A DNA stretch of 35,989 nt, taken from a virus. Where the stretch lies: positions 1-35,989 of the IMG/VR virus record IMGVR_UViG_3300037961_005180; one strand, written 5' to 3'. Positions 1 through 9,245 of this stretch are shown in pieces; positions within the stretch are counted from its first letter, which is position 1; each line of letters begins with the position of its first letter. The position numbers and the translations under genes were made by a program. A model generated the notes under the pieces. That model was not told the DNA's origin and did no database searches. It worked only from the letters and a program-made list of their open reading frames with translations.

Positions 1-261
1 TCTATATGTTTTCCAATTATCTGCAAGTGTCAAATCAGAACTAGCTCTCCAATCACAAGCTGTTAATAATCTATCTCTTTCTAATCTTAAAAGTCTCATA
101 GGTTCTGCATTGTTTAACCTTGTAACTTCGGCATCTATTTCAGCTTCAGTTGGGGGTGTGTCGCTTTCATGCCAAGTTAAACCAGAATAATCTGTTCCAC
201 CCCAAGACCATTGCTTGTTAGGTTTGAGAATTGTTAATGCTTTAATTCTGTTATAAATCAT
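1..261 (-). CDS. Tail assembly chaperone-like protein, copy 1 (3' end off window)
   Basis: The frame opens with ATG at 261 and runs off the left edge, so the C-terminus is missing. The visible 87 codons encode nearly the same protein as the complete 119-residue gene at 35603-35962; I find one substitution (Asn for Asp just before WKTYR). The motif RLERDRLLTACDW followed by a WKTYRQ-type segment is typical of the Phage_tail_APC family, small proteins coded beside tail-fibre genes and thought to help fibre assembly. Its start overlaps the stop of the upstream fibre gene as TAATG, which suggests translational coupling. The family call is from memory of the motif. Confidence 0.8.
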   Translation of the reverse strand, partial: MIYNRIKALTILKPNKQWSWGGTDYSGLTWHESDTPPTEAEIDAEVTRLNNAEPMRLLRLERDRLLTACDWRASSDLTLADNWKTYR

Positions 262-288
262 TATGCACCGACTTCCATTACGATAAAA
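1..288. repeat. Left terminal copy of a 288-bp near-identical repeat
   Basis: Bases 1-288 align without gaps to 35702-35989 with 18 mismatches (about 94% identity); the last 62 bases are identical. The repeat covers the chaperone gene start and the last nine codons (including stop) of the fibre gene before it. It is either a terminal overlap between two variants of one circularly permuted genome or one unit of a tandem duplication. Confidence 0.9.
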
Positions 289-854
289 GAACCTTTTGTG
301 GTATGTTGTGCGCCGTTCCAGCCAGCCCTAGTACCACCATCAAGTCTTATTTGAACTTTATATGTATGTTGGTTTGTATCTCCAGGAGAGTCTAAATAAA
401 CCATAGTACAAGGCATTTCTTGATCTTGTGCTCCTGGATAGTAATATTCGTGCATCATAGTAAGACCGCCTGTTGAATGACCTAAATTAGTACTATCTCT
501 TCTAATCGTTGCAAAAGACCTATTATTACTACCATCACATTCCATATTAGCTGAAGCTATTACTAAAACTTTACTTGAATTTGCTGAATTTGTAATATTT
601 GCTGTGAAATCGAATACATCAACAAAACTAGAACTTGTTGTAGCAAATCCAGTTGTTGATTCTTGACCTATAACTTGAAGAATTTTTCCAGCACTTAAAT
701 TTGTTAAAGCTGCACCAGAAATTGCTGGTAAAGCACCTGTCAGCTTTGAAGCTGCCATTCCATTTATATCTGCATCTAATATGCAACCATCAGGTAAACC
801 GCCGTTTGCTAAACCGCTTATTGTATTTGCAGAACCATCAAAAACTAAAGCCAT
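261..854 (-). CDS. Tail fibre / receptor-binding-region protein (197 aa)
   Basis: A Gly/Ser/Thr/Asn-rich structural protein. The N-terminus has the segment LVFDGSANTISGLANGGLP, followed by an AALTNL-type motif, a style common in short fibre proteins of marine phages. The remainder (about residues 60-197) looks like a beta-rich head domain ending in FIVMEVGA. It follows another fibre gene with a TAATG overlap and precedes the chaperone gene with another TAATG overlap, so three genes are likely coupled. Role inferred: distal tail fibre or side-fibre component. The receptor is unknown. Confidence 0.75.
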   Translation of the reverse strand: MALVFDGSANTISGLANGGLPDGCILDADINGMAASKLTGALPAISGAALTNLSAGKILQVIGQESTTGFATTSSSFVDVFDFTANITNSANSSKVLVIASANMECDGSNNRSFATIRRDSTNLGHSTGGLTMMHEYYYPGAQDQEMPCTMVYLDSPGDTNQHTYKVQIRLDGGTRAGWNGAQHTTKGSFIVMEVGA

Positions 855-1810
855 TATGGAATTGTTACAACTGAAGGACTATTTATTGTTAGTGTAGCAC
901 CACTAGCAACTGTGAGAGGGCCAGCAACTAAAGCGTTATGATTTGATGAAATTGTATAACTTGTATTCATTTCATTTTCAGATTCAAAAAATATTTGTTC
1001 ACCGCCTCCACCAGTTCCACCACCGCCACCAGCATCTGCATATTCAAGCTGACCAACTGCTGTTGCACCAGAGCCAGAAATACTTTTAACTTTTAAAACT
1101 TTATCAGCAGCAATTTGGTTATCTGGCAAAATCAAAGTATAAGATTGACCAGCACTATGAGCAGGAGATTTAATTTTTACCCCATGACTGTTTTGATTAC
1201 AGTTAAGTTGTAAAGTACCGTCATTAGTATTTCCTTTTATTTCAAATAATCCTGTGCCGTTTGGTGTTACTTTTATATTTCCATTTGTTGTAGATGTATT
1301 TACCTCGAACGCTTGTACATCAAGGTTTCCTCCGAGTTGCGGTGAAGTGTCGTCAACTACGTTTGATATACCGCTTGCACCACTTAATGAACCCCAAGCA
1401 CCATTGTTATAACCTTCAAACTGGTTTGTTTGACTATTATGACGAATCATACCCACTGCAGGGCTGCCGTCTCTTTGAGCCGTTGTACCAGAGGGCAAAG
1501 TTATTGAAGATGTAACGTTAAAAGTTGCTCTAGCAGTAAATGTATTTGCTGAAGATAAAGAAGCATGACCAAAGTTTGCAAGACTTACATCACCTAAAGT
1601 TACAAAGGCATTATTTGCGGCATTTCTAATTTTTAAAGTATTACCATCAATATGTTGTGTATAAGCTGCAACACCGATTGTCGGATCACCAGAGCCTTGA
1701 TTAGTTGTGCTTAATGCAGCAATTATTTGATTTAACTTTGTTCTTACAACAAGACCAGTTCCGTTATCAACGGTAAACCCAGATCCACCAGTATTATTAA
1801 CTCTAGCCAT
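854..1810 (-). CDS. Tail fibre protein (318 aa)
   Basis: A repetitive low-complexity structural protein placed directly after the J-like tip protein. It contains the segment MIRHNSQTNQFEGYNNGAWG (about residues 122-141), seen in many phage fibre proteins, a GGGGGTGGGG linker near residue 260, and a short C-terminal beta segment ending NSPSVVTIP. The N-terminal 60 residues probably attach to the tail. No enzymatic motif is visible. Starts at ATG 1810, 34 bases after the J stop. Confidence 0.75.
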   Translation of the reverse strand: MARVNNTGGSGFTVDNGTGLVVRTKLNQIIAALSTTNQGSGDPTIGVAAYTQHIDGNTLKIRNAANNAFVTLGDVSLANFGHASLSSANTFTARATFNVTSSITLPSGTTAQRDGSPAVGMIRHNSQTNQFEGYNNGAWGSLSGASGISNVVDDTSPQLGGNLDVQAFEVNTSTTNGNIKVTPNGTGLFEIKGNTNDGTLQLNCNQNSHGVKIKSPAHSAGQSYTLILPDNQIAADKVLKVKSISGSGATAVGQLEYADAGGGGGTGGGGEQIFFESENEMNTSYTISSNHNALVAGPLTVASGATLTINSPSVVTIP

Positions 1811-1844
1811 TTAAAAAAAGATTATTGCTTTCAGTATATATGTT

Positions 1845-4800
1845 TTATCCTCCTTTACCAAACCCAACAGCAGTAAAATTAAAATTTCTATTTACTGAAG
1901 CACCTGAACTGTTTTTGAACTGTACTTTAAATGATGAAGCTGTGATATCAGATAGGGTAAAAAAGTCCCCTGCCTGTAGATCAGTTGCTGTAATTCCTAT
2001 TGATGGAAGTTGTGTATTTGCACCTAATAAAGAACTTGTGCCAACAAAAAATGGAGAACTAAAATTCACAGTAGTTAAACCGCTTGATGTGAGTGTTCCT
2101 GATTCAGTTCTTCTTTGTAAACTTGCAGTATAGCCTAATTCAGTAATTCTTATTGTTTGTGCTGGATCACCAGATGTTAAAGTACTCCTAAATTTAAATC
2201 CTCTTCCTTTATATGTTCCATTTGCAAAAGTTTGAAAACCTGCATAAGTTGCAGATCCAGAACTAGGGTCATCTTGAGTTACATTTATTTCAGTAATAGC
2301 ATTAACATCAACACTACCAGTACCATCAAAATCTTGTAAGTCATCAATCAAACCTCTGTTATCAATTAAATCATTTGGGTAAATAGCTTCAGATTTTAAA
2401 TGTCTTTTAAGATCTAAAGAAAATACACCACCTAAATCTAAAAAAGTACCGCCAGCACTACCGCCAAACTCATAAGTACCAGATGATGCAACACCACCAA
2501 TAAAATCAAAACTAGTTTCTGCATCAAAATCAGATATTGAATCAACCAAACCTGTGCCAGTTAAAGTTAGAGAATTTGAAACATTGTCAAAAGCAGTAGT
2601 TGTTTTAATTCCTTGAAATTTTGGATTATCTTGATCTTCTCGTCTAGTTTGTGTAATTAAAGCTGGAACTGGATCAGGTGGATCAATAATTACAGATGTT
2701 TCTCCTGTACTAAAACGGCCACCGTCATCTTGTGCTCTTAAAATTACCTCACCAGCCAAAATCGGTATTTCTGCAGAACTTGTATTACCAGCAACAGCAG
2801 TTACTAAGTCAGTTGCATTTGAAAAAGTACCATTTCCTGTTGTATCAGGTGTATGCCTAATAAAAATTTTTCCACCGGCGAGTACATCTGCTTCCGTTGG
2901 TGGTGTCCATCTAAGTCTTGCGAGTTTATCTGTTAATGGTTCATATGTTAAACCTGTTATATCTGCTGGTGGTGCTGTTTTACCTACAGCATCAAAAGTT
3001 AACTCTGCTGGGATTCTACTTGGCTCTCCAAGACCATTAAAAGAAAATACTCTAAATTCATATCTACCAGCCTGACTATTTACTATTTCAGCATCACTAG
3101 AAACAGTATCAATTTTAAAAAAACTGCCGTTATCTACTCTGTAGTGAACTTCATATCTATTTGCTCCTTGTTGTGTTTGCCAGTCAATAAGAATCTTTGC
3201 AACAGCTTTATTGTTAATAATTACAATTTTTTCTTGTGCTGATAGTCCCTCCGGTGGGTTTAAAATAGCTGTTAATATAGTTGTATTTCTAACTGGTAAA
3301 GCTGTTCCATCTTCAACAAAAGCATATTTTCCTTCATTATGTTCAAGAGCTGTTATTGAATAAGTTGAATCATCATTTTCAGTTACAGAAATAACTCTCC
3401 ATGTTGTAGTTTGTAAATTTGAACTTTCTAATACATAGGGTGCATTATTATTTGGAGTTGTACTAAATGCAGAAGAAACAGTAATTGTTGCTCCTGATAC
3501 GCTATTAATATTTTTAGTTTCTACTGAGCCATCAGGCATTACAATTGAAATTGTTGGACTGTTTGAAGTAGGTATATCTGTTGAAGCTGAATCATCTAAA
3601 ACAACAACAGTTGTACTTGTTACAGAAGAAAGTAAACCACCTCTTCTAACACCTGCTTTTAAAGAATCTGCAATTTCAATAATGTCACCACATCTTACTA
3701 ATACACCAGCAGCTAAAGTTGTAGCAAAAGCGCAAGTTTCTCCTGAGTTTTGTTCATTAAATAAAAACCATTTACCTAGTCTTGCAGCTTGACCTCTTGA
3801 AGTACATGCAAACGCTTTTATAGTTTTTGTTTTAATTCCATATTTTGCTTGAGTTGCTGCATCAGCTTCAATAGTTTCAATATCTAATTCTTGTGTAATC
3901 ATGTCAAAATATTGAACATTAATTACTGTATGTCTAGTCTTAAGACTTGAACCGTTATATACAAAACCATCTTCAGTTATATTTGAATTATTAAAAATAT
4001 ATTTTGTTGCTTGACCTTCTGCATCTTGAGAAATTGCTACTGTTCCAGCAGAGTAAAAAGCTATAGCTCTCATGGTGCTACATAAGGCATTAATCAAATG
4101 AAAAGCATCTTGTTGCTGTGTTATGTTAACGTTGCAGCTAAAACGTGGTTCTGTACTTCCATCACCATTACCAGCATCAATTAATGCCCCACAATATTCA
4201 CTAACAGATTTAAAAGTAAATTTATCAAGTGAAGTTTCAGCAATATTACAGCCGTAACGATCATTTGTAAGTAAATCATATAAAATCCAAGCTGGGTCAG
4301 AACACCACTCTTTACTGGCTTTAAAAGTACCGTTCCATGTGCCTGCATAAGATAAACTACCATGAGTTGCATTTACTGTTGCATTAGATGGTATTTTTAC
4401 TTTTATTCCTCTTATGCGATAACGCCTATTGGGTATTCTAGGGAATTTCTCAGCACTAAATCGTAAAGCTGTATGCGCAGTGTTCGGATATGCGTTCTGC
4501 TTCATTATTATATTTGTTGCAGAATTAAATCTAAAAGCATCTACAATTTTTGAATCTGTACTATCTGGACTAACTCTTTCAACTCTTATTTGAACTGGAA
4601 AAGAAGTTGTTGATTTTAAATTAATTAAGTAATCTCTAAAATATGCATTAGTTGATCTACCACTTACTAAATCATCTACGACAGTTGTTGTTGTGCCATC
4701 ATTTTCTATTGTTTTAATTCTTAACTGAACAGTTCGACCATCTATTCCACCTTCATCGTTAAAACTTTGTATCGATGGAAAATTTAATGTAACCCTAACA

Positions 4801-5219
4801 GCATTTATATTAGATTGACTAACCGTATGTGTTACTGGGTTTGCAACAGTTACTTGCGTTCCAATACCTACCTCTGTCTCAATATTTTTTATACCAGAAA
4901 TAAATGTTTGGTTTGCAGTACCATCTCTAAAATCAAGACCTACATCTTTAAAATTGAAGTCACTATCTTGTGGATTTGTTACACTAGCAGCAGCCTGTAA
5001 TATCGGTGTTTGATTTAAAAAAATATCTTTCTTTAATGAGTTAATATAAGCGGTTGATGTTTTATCAGTTATTCCATTTTTGGAGGCTGTTGCACTTCCC
5101 TCTATTTCTCCTTCAGATAGTAACTCCACTATCGTATTAAACTGCTTTGAAGATAATGCACCACTAGGTAAATCAGGATTTGTAAAAGTAGTATTTTGAT
5201 CAAATTCTTTTATTGGCAT
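1845..5219 (-). CDS. J: Tail tip attachment protein, lambda J-like
   Basis: At 1124 residues this is close to lambda gpJ in size. It forms the tail tip and contacts the host receptor. J-family hallmarks are NTIVELLSEGEIEG near the N-terminus and KEWCSDPAWILYDLLTNDRY about a quarter of the way along. Fibronectin type III-like segments lie around residues 670-830 (for example RYEFRVFSFNGLGEPS and ARLRWTPP). The C-terminal third is beta-rich and probably holds receptor specificity. Gene order M-L-K-I-J matches lambda. The start overlaps the stop of the I-like gene as TAATG. Confidence 0.93.
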   Translation of the reverse strand: MPIKEFDQNTTFTNPDLPSGALSSKQFNTIVELLSEGEIEGSATASKNGITDKTSTAYINSLKKDIFLNQTPILQAAASVTNPQDSDFNFKDVGLDFRDGTANQTFISGIKNIETEVGIGTQVTVANPVTHTVSQSNINAVRVTLNFPSIQSFNDEGGIDGRTVQLRIKTIENDGTTTTVVDDLVSGRSTNAYFRDYLINLKSTTSFPVQIRVERVSPDSTDSKIVDAFRFNSATNIIMKQNAYPNTAHTALRFSAEKFPRIPNRRYRIRGIKVKIPSNATVNATHGSLSYAGTWNGTFKASKEWCSDPAWILYDLLTNDRYGCNIAETSLDKFTFKSVSEYCGALIDAGNGDGSTEPRFSCNVNITQQQDAFHLINALCSTMRAIAFYSAGTVAISQDAEGQATKYIFNNSNITEDGFVYNGSSLKTRHTVINVQYFDMITQELDIETIEADAATQAKYGIKTKTIKAFACTSRGQAARLGKWFLFNEQNSGETCAFATTLAAGVLVRCGDIIEIADSLKAGVRRGGLLSSVTSTTVVVLDDSASTDIPTSNSPTISIVMPDGSVETKNINSVSGATITVSSAFSTTPNNNAPYVLESSNLQTTTWRVISVTENDDSTYSITALEHNEGKYAFVEDGTALPVRNTTILTAILNPPEGLSAQEKIVIINNKAVAKILIDWQTQQGANRYEVHYRVDNGSFFKIDTVSSDAEIVNSQAGRYEFRVFSFNGLGEPSRIPAELTFDAVGKTAPPADITGLTYEPLTDKLARLRWTPPTEADVLAGGKIFIRHTPDTTGNGTFSNATDLVTAVAGNTSSAEIPILAGEVILRAQDDGGRFSTGETSVIIDPPDPVPALITQTRREDQDNPKFQGIKTTTAFDNVSNSLTLTGTGLVDSISDFDAETSFDFIGGVASSGTYEFGGSAGGTFLDLGGVFSLDLKRHLKSEAIYPNDLIDNRGLIDDLQDFDGTGSVDVNAITEINVTQDDPSSGSATYAGFQTFANGTYKGRGFKFRSTLTSGDPAQTIRITELGYTASLQRRTESGTLTSSGLTTVNFSSPFFVGTSSLLGANTQLPSIGITATDLQAGDFFTLSDITASSFKVQFKNSSGASVNRNFNFTAVGFGKGG

Positions 5220-5794
5220 TAATTTGTACCCTCTACTTGAACTGTATCAATTCCATTAGATACCACAATAGAACCTACAACAATTTCACCGTATGCTAGA
5301 TTTACTGGAATACCAGCTTGACTAATATTTGTAAGTCCAGTAAATGAATAATTACTTGCTAAAGAAGATGGGTCAAGTGGGTCTTCCCTAGATTGAGGAT
5401 TTTGTGTGTTTTGTTGAGGAGAAATTAAATTATTTAATCCTTGAGTAATCATACTAACGGCAACATACGTTAATATTGTTGAAATAATTTTAGTTTTAAT
5501 ATATTCTTTAGCAGCATATTTTAAAAGTAATCCTCCAACAAACATAATAAAATTACCGTGTACTAAAGGAATTATTTTTATATCTTGTTCTGTTCTAATA
5601 CTTAAAAGATCTTCAGTTATTGGCTTATCTCCAACTTTTACACAAAAATGTTGTTTAACCATTTTTTGTTCAAGACCTTTAAAATTACAAAATAAAAAAC
5701 TAAAAGCCTCATGAGGTGAATTAACGTCAGCCATAAATTCACTCTGACCTGTATATTTTCTTATAAATCCATAAACTTTTATTTTTTTAAGCAT
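5219..5794 (-). CDS. I: Tail assembly protein, lambda I-like
   Basis: 191 residues, as expected for lambda tail assembly protein I (PF06805). The N-terminal half resembles a ubiquitin-like fold (starting KIKVYGFIRKYTG), then a hydrophobic stretch at about residues 101-140 (FIMFVGGLLLKYAAK onward), then a polar tail. In lambda it is needed to assemble the tail-tip initiator but is absent from the mature particle. Its first 8 bases overlap the K-like gene. The place between K and J supports the call. Confidence 0.88.
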   Translation of the reverse strand: MLKKIKVYGFIRKYTGQSEFMADVNSPHEAFSFLFCNFKGLEQKMVKQHFCVKVGDKPITEDLLSIRTEQDIKIIPLVHGNFIMFVGGLLLKYAAKEYIKTKIISTILTYVAVSMITQGLNNLISPQQNTQNPQSREDPLDPSSLASNYSFTGLTNISQAGIPVNLAYGEIVVGSIVVSNGIDTVQVEGTN

Positions 5795-6128
5795 CTTCTT
5801 TAGGCTTTATTACAATCATTTTATCTAAATCTGGACAAACAAGGTAAAAAGGTATTTCAACTGAATTACAACTTACAATATCTTCCTCTGAAAACTCTAA
5901 TACATTTTGAGGGTGAGAATGAACAACACCTACCACTTCTCCTTTATCCTCACCATCAGCAAAGTCTAATGGGTCAATAATAAAAGAAGTCGTTTCAAAT
6001 GCATGCGAAATATTTTTACACTTAAAATATTCATAACCTTTTTCTGTTTTTATAAACAAGCCACAACATTCATTTGGTGCTTCTTCTTTAGCATGCTGTA
6101 TAGCTTGTTTTTTACATTTTTCATTCAT
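5787..6128 (-). CDS. JAB/MPN-domain tail tip protein, lambda K-like (N-terminal domain only)
   Basis: 113 residues with a complete JAMM metalloprotease signature: Glu20 in the ECCGLFI motif, then HSHP with His70 and His72, seven residues, Ser80 and Asp83 (H-x-H-x7-S-x2-D). Lambda gpK has this JAB domain plus an NlpC/P60 peptidase domain. Here the protein stops after the JAB half, so no cell-wall peptidase domain is present. Likely role: tail-tip assembly and perhaps processing during infection. The stop-TT-start junction (TAATTATG) with the L-like gene suggests coupling. Confidence 0.9.
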   Translation of the reverse strand: MNEKCKKQAIQHAKEEAPNECCGLFIKTEKGYEYFKCKNISHAFETTSFIIDPLDFADGEDKGEVVGVVHSHPQNVLEFSEEDIVSCNSVEIPFYLVCPDLDKMIVIKPKEDA

Positions 6129-6130
6129 AA

Positions 6131-6748
6131 TTAATTTATAAAAGTACCAACACCTTCAAAATCTTTTCTAGTTACTTGTCGTCCAGGTACTCTTTTATTT
6201 TCCATATCAAGTCTATTTACTAATTCAAAAGAAACTAAATCTCTACTTTCTTGAATTTTTCTATCAATAAAATGTATTTCTTTTGGAAATTCATTTGAAC
6301 TAGGGGTACCAAAAGGATTTGTGTTGCCCGCAAAATTACTTGCATCTAATGCATCAGCTGTCAAAGTACGTCTTGTTACTTTTGCATCAAGTAAATCATT
6401 ATGAGCCGTTATTAAATTTACTGTTATTAATAAATCTGTAACTCTTATAACAGAGCCTAATCTTGTAATGCCTCCTAAGTTGCTCATAATTAAAGTTGGT
6501 CTAGGAATTTGCCCTTTTCCTGTAAATTCATAACCTTTTGCTTCTATAGGAAATCTTTCATAAGTATTTGTTTGCCAAACAATATTTGCATAAGTACTTA
6601 TATTACCACCAGCATGAAAGCGAAAAATAGTAGGAACATTTGTTGGATTACCAGTTGCATAATGCAAACCTTCAACAAGTTCTAGCTCAAATAATTCAAT
6701 AATTGAATTTGGATTTAATTTTTGTAATTCTGAATGTGGTATTGCCAT
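6131..6748 (-). CDS. L: Minor tail protein, lambda L-like, lacking the Cys-rich C-terminus
   Basis: 205 residues matching the lambda L family (PF05100) by the N-terminal PNSIIELFELEL motif, the GQIPRPTLIMSN segment and position between M and K. Lambda gpL carries a C-terminal domain whose cysteines bind an iron-sulfur cluster. This protein ends about where that domain would begin (near VPGRQVTRKDFEGVG) and has no cysteine at all. It probably still forms part of the tail-tip hub. Overlaps the M-like gene stop as TAATG. Confidence 0.88.
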   Translation of the reverse strand: MAIPHSELQKLNPNSIIELFELELVEGLHYATGNPTNVPTIFRFHAGGNISTYANIVWQTNTYERFPIEAKGYEFTGKGQIPRPTLIMSNLGGITRLGSVIRVTDLLITVNLITAHNDLLDAKVTRRTLTADALDASNFAGNTNPFGTPSSNEFPKEIHFIDRKIQESRDLVSFELVNRLDMENKRVPGRQVTRKDFEGVGTFIN

Positions 6749-7095
6749 TAAGGTACAAAAACTTCTTCAAAAGTTAAATTTAAAGTAACTCTATTTAAAT
6801 ATGGTATAGATGCACGCCTACTTGTGCATTTGAATTTTCTTGCTGAAGATTCGCCTGAAATTGTATAGTCAAAGGCTTCTTGATCATCAAAACGTGCATT
6901 TAAAAAAGTATTAATTGTATTAGCATCTGTTTGTGAAACTTCAAAAACAAAATTACCAATAACTTTTCGTTTATTTGCAGCTAGTCCTCTAACTAATCTC
7001 TGCTCATAACCATCACCTAGTTTTACTACAATATTATCTAATTCAATAGTTTGTGTTTCTCCATATTTTGGTTTGAAATTAGGAAATGTAGCCAT
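6748..7095 (-). CDS. M: Minor tail protein, lambda M-like
   Basis: 115 residues of the Phage_min_tail family (PF05939). The N-terminus contains FKPKYGETQTIELDNIVVKL, then GDGYEQR, and a C-terminal LNLTFEEVF strand typical of the family. It acts in tail-tip (distal tail) assembly, bridging the tape measure complex and gpL. It lies directly after the tape measure gene and overlaps its stop as TAATG, as in lambda-like tail operons. Confidence 0.9.
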   Translation of the reverse strand: MATFPNFKPKYGETQTIELDNIVVKLGDGYEQRLVRGLAANKRKVIGNFVFEVSQTDANTINTFLNARFDDQEAFDYTISGESSARKFKCTSRRASIPYLNRVTLNLTFEEVFVP

Positions 7096-9215
7096 TATGC
7101 TAATAAACCTCCGTTTCTTTTTTCTTTAACAAGTGTTTCTTGAACAACAAGAGCTATTGTTTGACCAAGTTGCTGAGATTGAGGTTCATTACCTTGCACA
7201 CTAGAACCACTTGCATCAACATTTACTGTAATCATATTTGTAACACCTCCTAAAGCATTATTTGGTGTAATATTACCTGAAGCACGTGGAGTGAAAATTT
7301 CAGGTCCGCGCTCTCCAACAACATAACTCGAACCTTGTTTTACAGGACCACCGTTAGCTTTAAATATTGATCCTAAAATTCCACCTAAAAATCCTTTATT
7401 TCCTGAATCGTTGCCAAATACTGCGTCACCTATTCCACTAAATAAATTACTTAAAGCTCTATCCATTAATTTATTTTTTAAACTATTTAATACATTATTC
7501 ATAGCTTGACCAAAAGTTTGTGTTCCATTTATTGCACCTTTAATATTTTCTACTAAACCTTGTTCTAAAGTATCACCAAGTTCTTTTGAAATGGAAACTT
7601 GATCTCTTACTTTTTGATTAAGTATTTCCTGTCTGTCAATTTGATAATCTTTTAAAATTAATTTACTTTTTTCGAGGCGTAAACCTTCATCTTCTATACC
7701 CATAACTTCTTCCATTTTATTTTGAAATTCAAACTGTCTTTCTAATAATTCTCTGTCTATATCATTTTCTTGTGATTTTATTTCTATTCTTTGTTTTAAA
7801 AGTTTTATGCTATTTGCTGCTTTTTCATTATCAGAACCTTTTTCAAAAGTTCTTTCCTCTTGCTTTATTCCAGGACCGGATATAGCTTTACCACTAGCTG
7901 TATCATAAGTAAAATCGCCAACTTTATAAGTTTTATTTTGTTCCATAATTTTATTTAACTCTTTCATAGATTCATTTCTTTTATCTAATTGTTCAATTTG
8001 TAATTTTAAATCAGCTATATCTTGATAAATTAAACTTTTTCCACGTTTTGCATTTTCTAATCTTGCTTCAGCTGCTTCTAATTCTTTTTGTTTAACTTCC
8101 ATTAAACTTTCAACTTGTTTAGATGTTCCTTCTTCTAAAATTTGAGTTAATTTTTTTTGTTCTTCCGCTTGTTTTTTATAATGTCCAATTATTCCGGTAA
8201 TAGCTAAACCAACAGCTGCTATAGCTGCTACTACAGGTCCAGCTAATAAAACTTTTAAAATGACAAATTTTTTAGTTAATACGCCAACAGTAACTGACAT
8301 TGCTTTAAGTATGGGCATCAAAATAGTTGCAGCAGCAGTTACAGCAGTTATTCCTGCAGCAATTGAAATAAATTCAGGCGGTAAAAAATTTAACACTTTT
8401 GCGGTTATCGTTAAAACTTCTGTTAAAGCCTTTGCTGCTGGTAATAAAGCAGAACCAACAGCGATTTGTAATTGTTCAACTTCATTTTGTAAATTTTTAA
8501 ATACTTGTGTTGGATCATTTTCTAATATTTTCTTTAAATCTTCTGCACCGCTAGAACCTAATTTTCTTAATGCTCGTATTACAACTTCACTTGTAAGTTT
8601 TCCTTCTGCTGCTAATTGTTTTAATGCACCAGTTGAAACATTAAGTTCATCAGCTAAAGGTTTAAGTATTAAAGGAACTTGTTCTGAAACTGATCTAAAT
8701 TCATCTCCTGCTAAACGACCAGAACCTAAAGCCTGAGCTAATTGTCTAAAAGCATTTGAGGCTTCAATGGCAGTTGAACCTCCTAATTTTGCAGCAGTAT
8801 TAAATCCTATAAAAGTAGTTTCTATATCTTCTAAACTAACTCCTAGTGGTTTTAATCTCGAAGTTATATTTGTTACTCCTTCAAGTGCTTCTGTTGCACT
8901 CATTCCAAATAGTTTTTGACCACGAGTAGCAATAGCCTGAGCTTTTGAAAATTCTCCTGTTTGTTCAGTTAAAATTTTTAATCTTAATTCTAATCTTTGA
9001 AAATCTGCTGCAGTTTGTATTGATCTTCTACCAATTTCTAATAAAGCTCCTGCAGCTAATACTTTTCCTAAAGCATTAAATCTTTTTGTTATACCTCCTG
9101 CTCTTTTATCTAATTTTGCAAAATCTTTTGCTGCTTTATTGGCAGATGCATTGATTTTCTTAAGCTTATTACTGGCTTTATCTACGACATCAATAATAAC
9201 GCTTGAATAAGCCAT
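7095..9215 (-). CDS. H: Tail tape measure protein
   Basis: 706 residues. The N-terminal third has the conserved tape-measure domain with ALGSGRLAGDEFRSVSEQVP (TIGR02675-like). A long hydrophobic stretch at about residues 280-345 would insert into or cross the host membrane, followed by charged coiled coil (KELEAAEARLENAKR and neighbours). The C-terminus has a glycine-rich segment and GGPVKQGSSYVVGERGPEIF, a common tape-measure ending. At about 1.5 angstrom per residue the tail would be near 100 nm (inference). No peptidase domain is seen. No Shine-Dalgarno precedes the ATG. Confidence 0.95.
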   Translation of the reverse strand: MAYSSVIIDVVDKASNKLKKINASANKAAKDFAKLDKRAGGITKRFNALGKVLAAGALLEIGRRSIQTAADFQRLELRLKILTEQTGEFSKAQAIATRGQKLFGMSATEALEGVTNITSRLKPLGVSLEDIETTFIGFNTAAKLGGSTAIEASNAFRQLAQALGSGRLAGDEFRSVSEQVPLILKPLADELNVSTGALKQLAAEGKLTSEVVIRALRKLGSSGAEDLKKILENDPTQVFKNLQNEVEQLQIAVGSALLPAAKALTEVLTITAKVLNFLPPEFISIAAGITAVTAAATILMPILKAMSVTVGVLTKKFVILKVLLAGPVVAAIAAVGLAITGIIGHYKKQAEEQKKLTQILEEGTSKQVESLMEVKQKELEAAEARLENAKRGKSLIYQDIADLKLQIEQLDKRNESMKELNKIMEQNKTYKVGDFTYDTASGKAISGPGIKQEERTFEKGSDNEKAANSIKLLKQRIEIKSQENDIDRELLERQFEFQNKMEEVMGIEDEGLRLEKSKLILKDYQIDRQEILNQKVRDQVSISKELGDTLEQGLVENIKGAINGTQTFGQAMNNVLNSLKNKLMDRALSNLFSGIGDAVFGNDSGNKGFLGGILGSIFKANGGPVKQGSSYVVGERGPEIFTPRASGNITPNNALGGVTNMITVNVDASGSSVQGNEPQSQQLGQTIALVVQETLVKEKRNGGLLA

Positions 9216-9245
9216 AAATATGAGTTTTTTATTAGTTTACACGTT

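Noticed and set aside
1825-2133. Plus-strand frame opposite the J gene C-terminus
   Set aside because: Complete overlap with the J-like gene and no family resemblance.
8260-8736. 158-codon open frame on the plus strand, antisense to the tape measure gene
   Set aside because: Lies wholly within the well-supported tape measure gene; composition and residues are those of a reverse reading of a helical protein, with no motif or context of its own.
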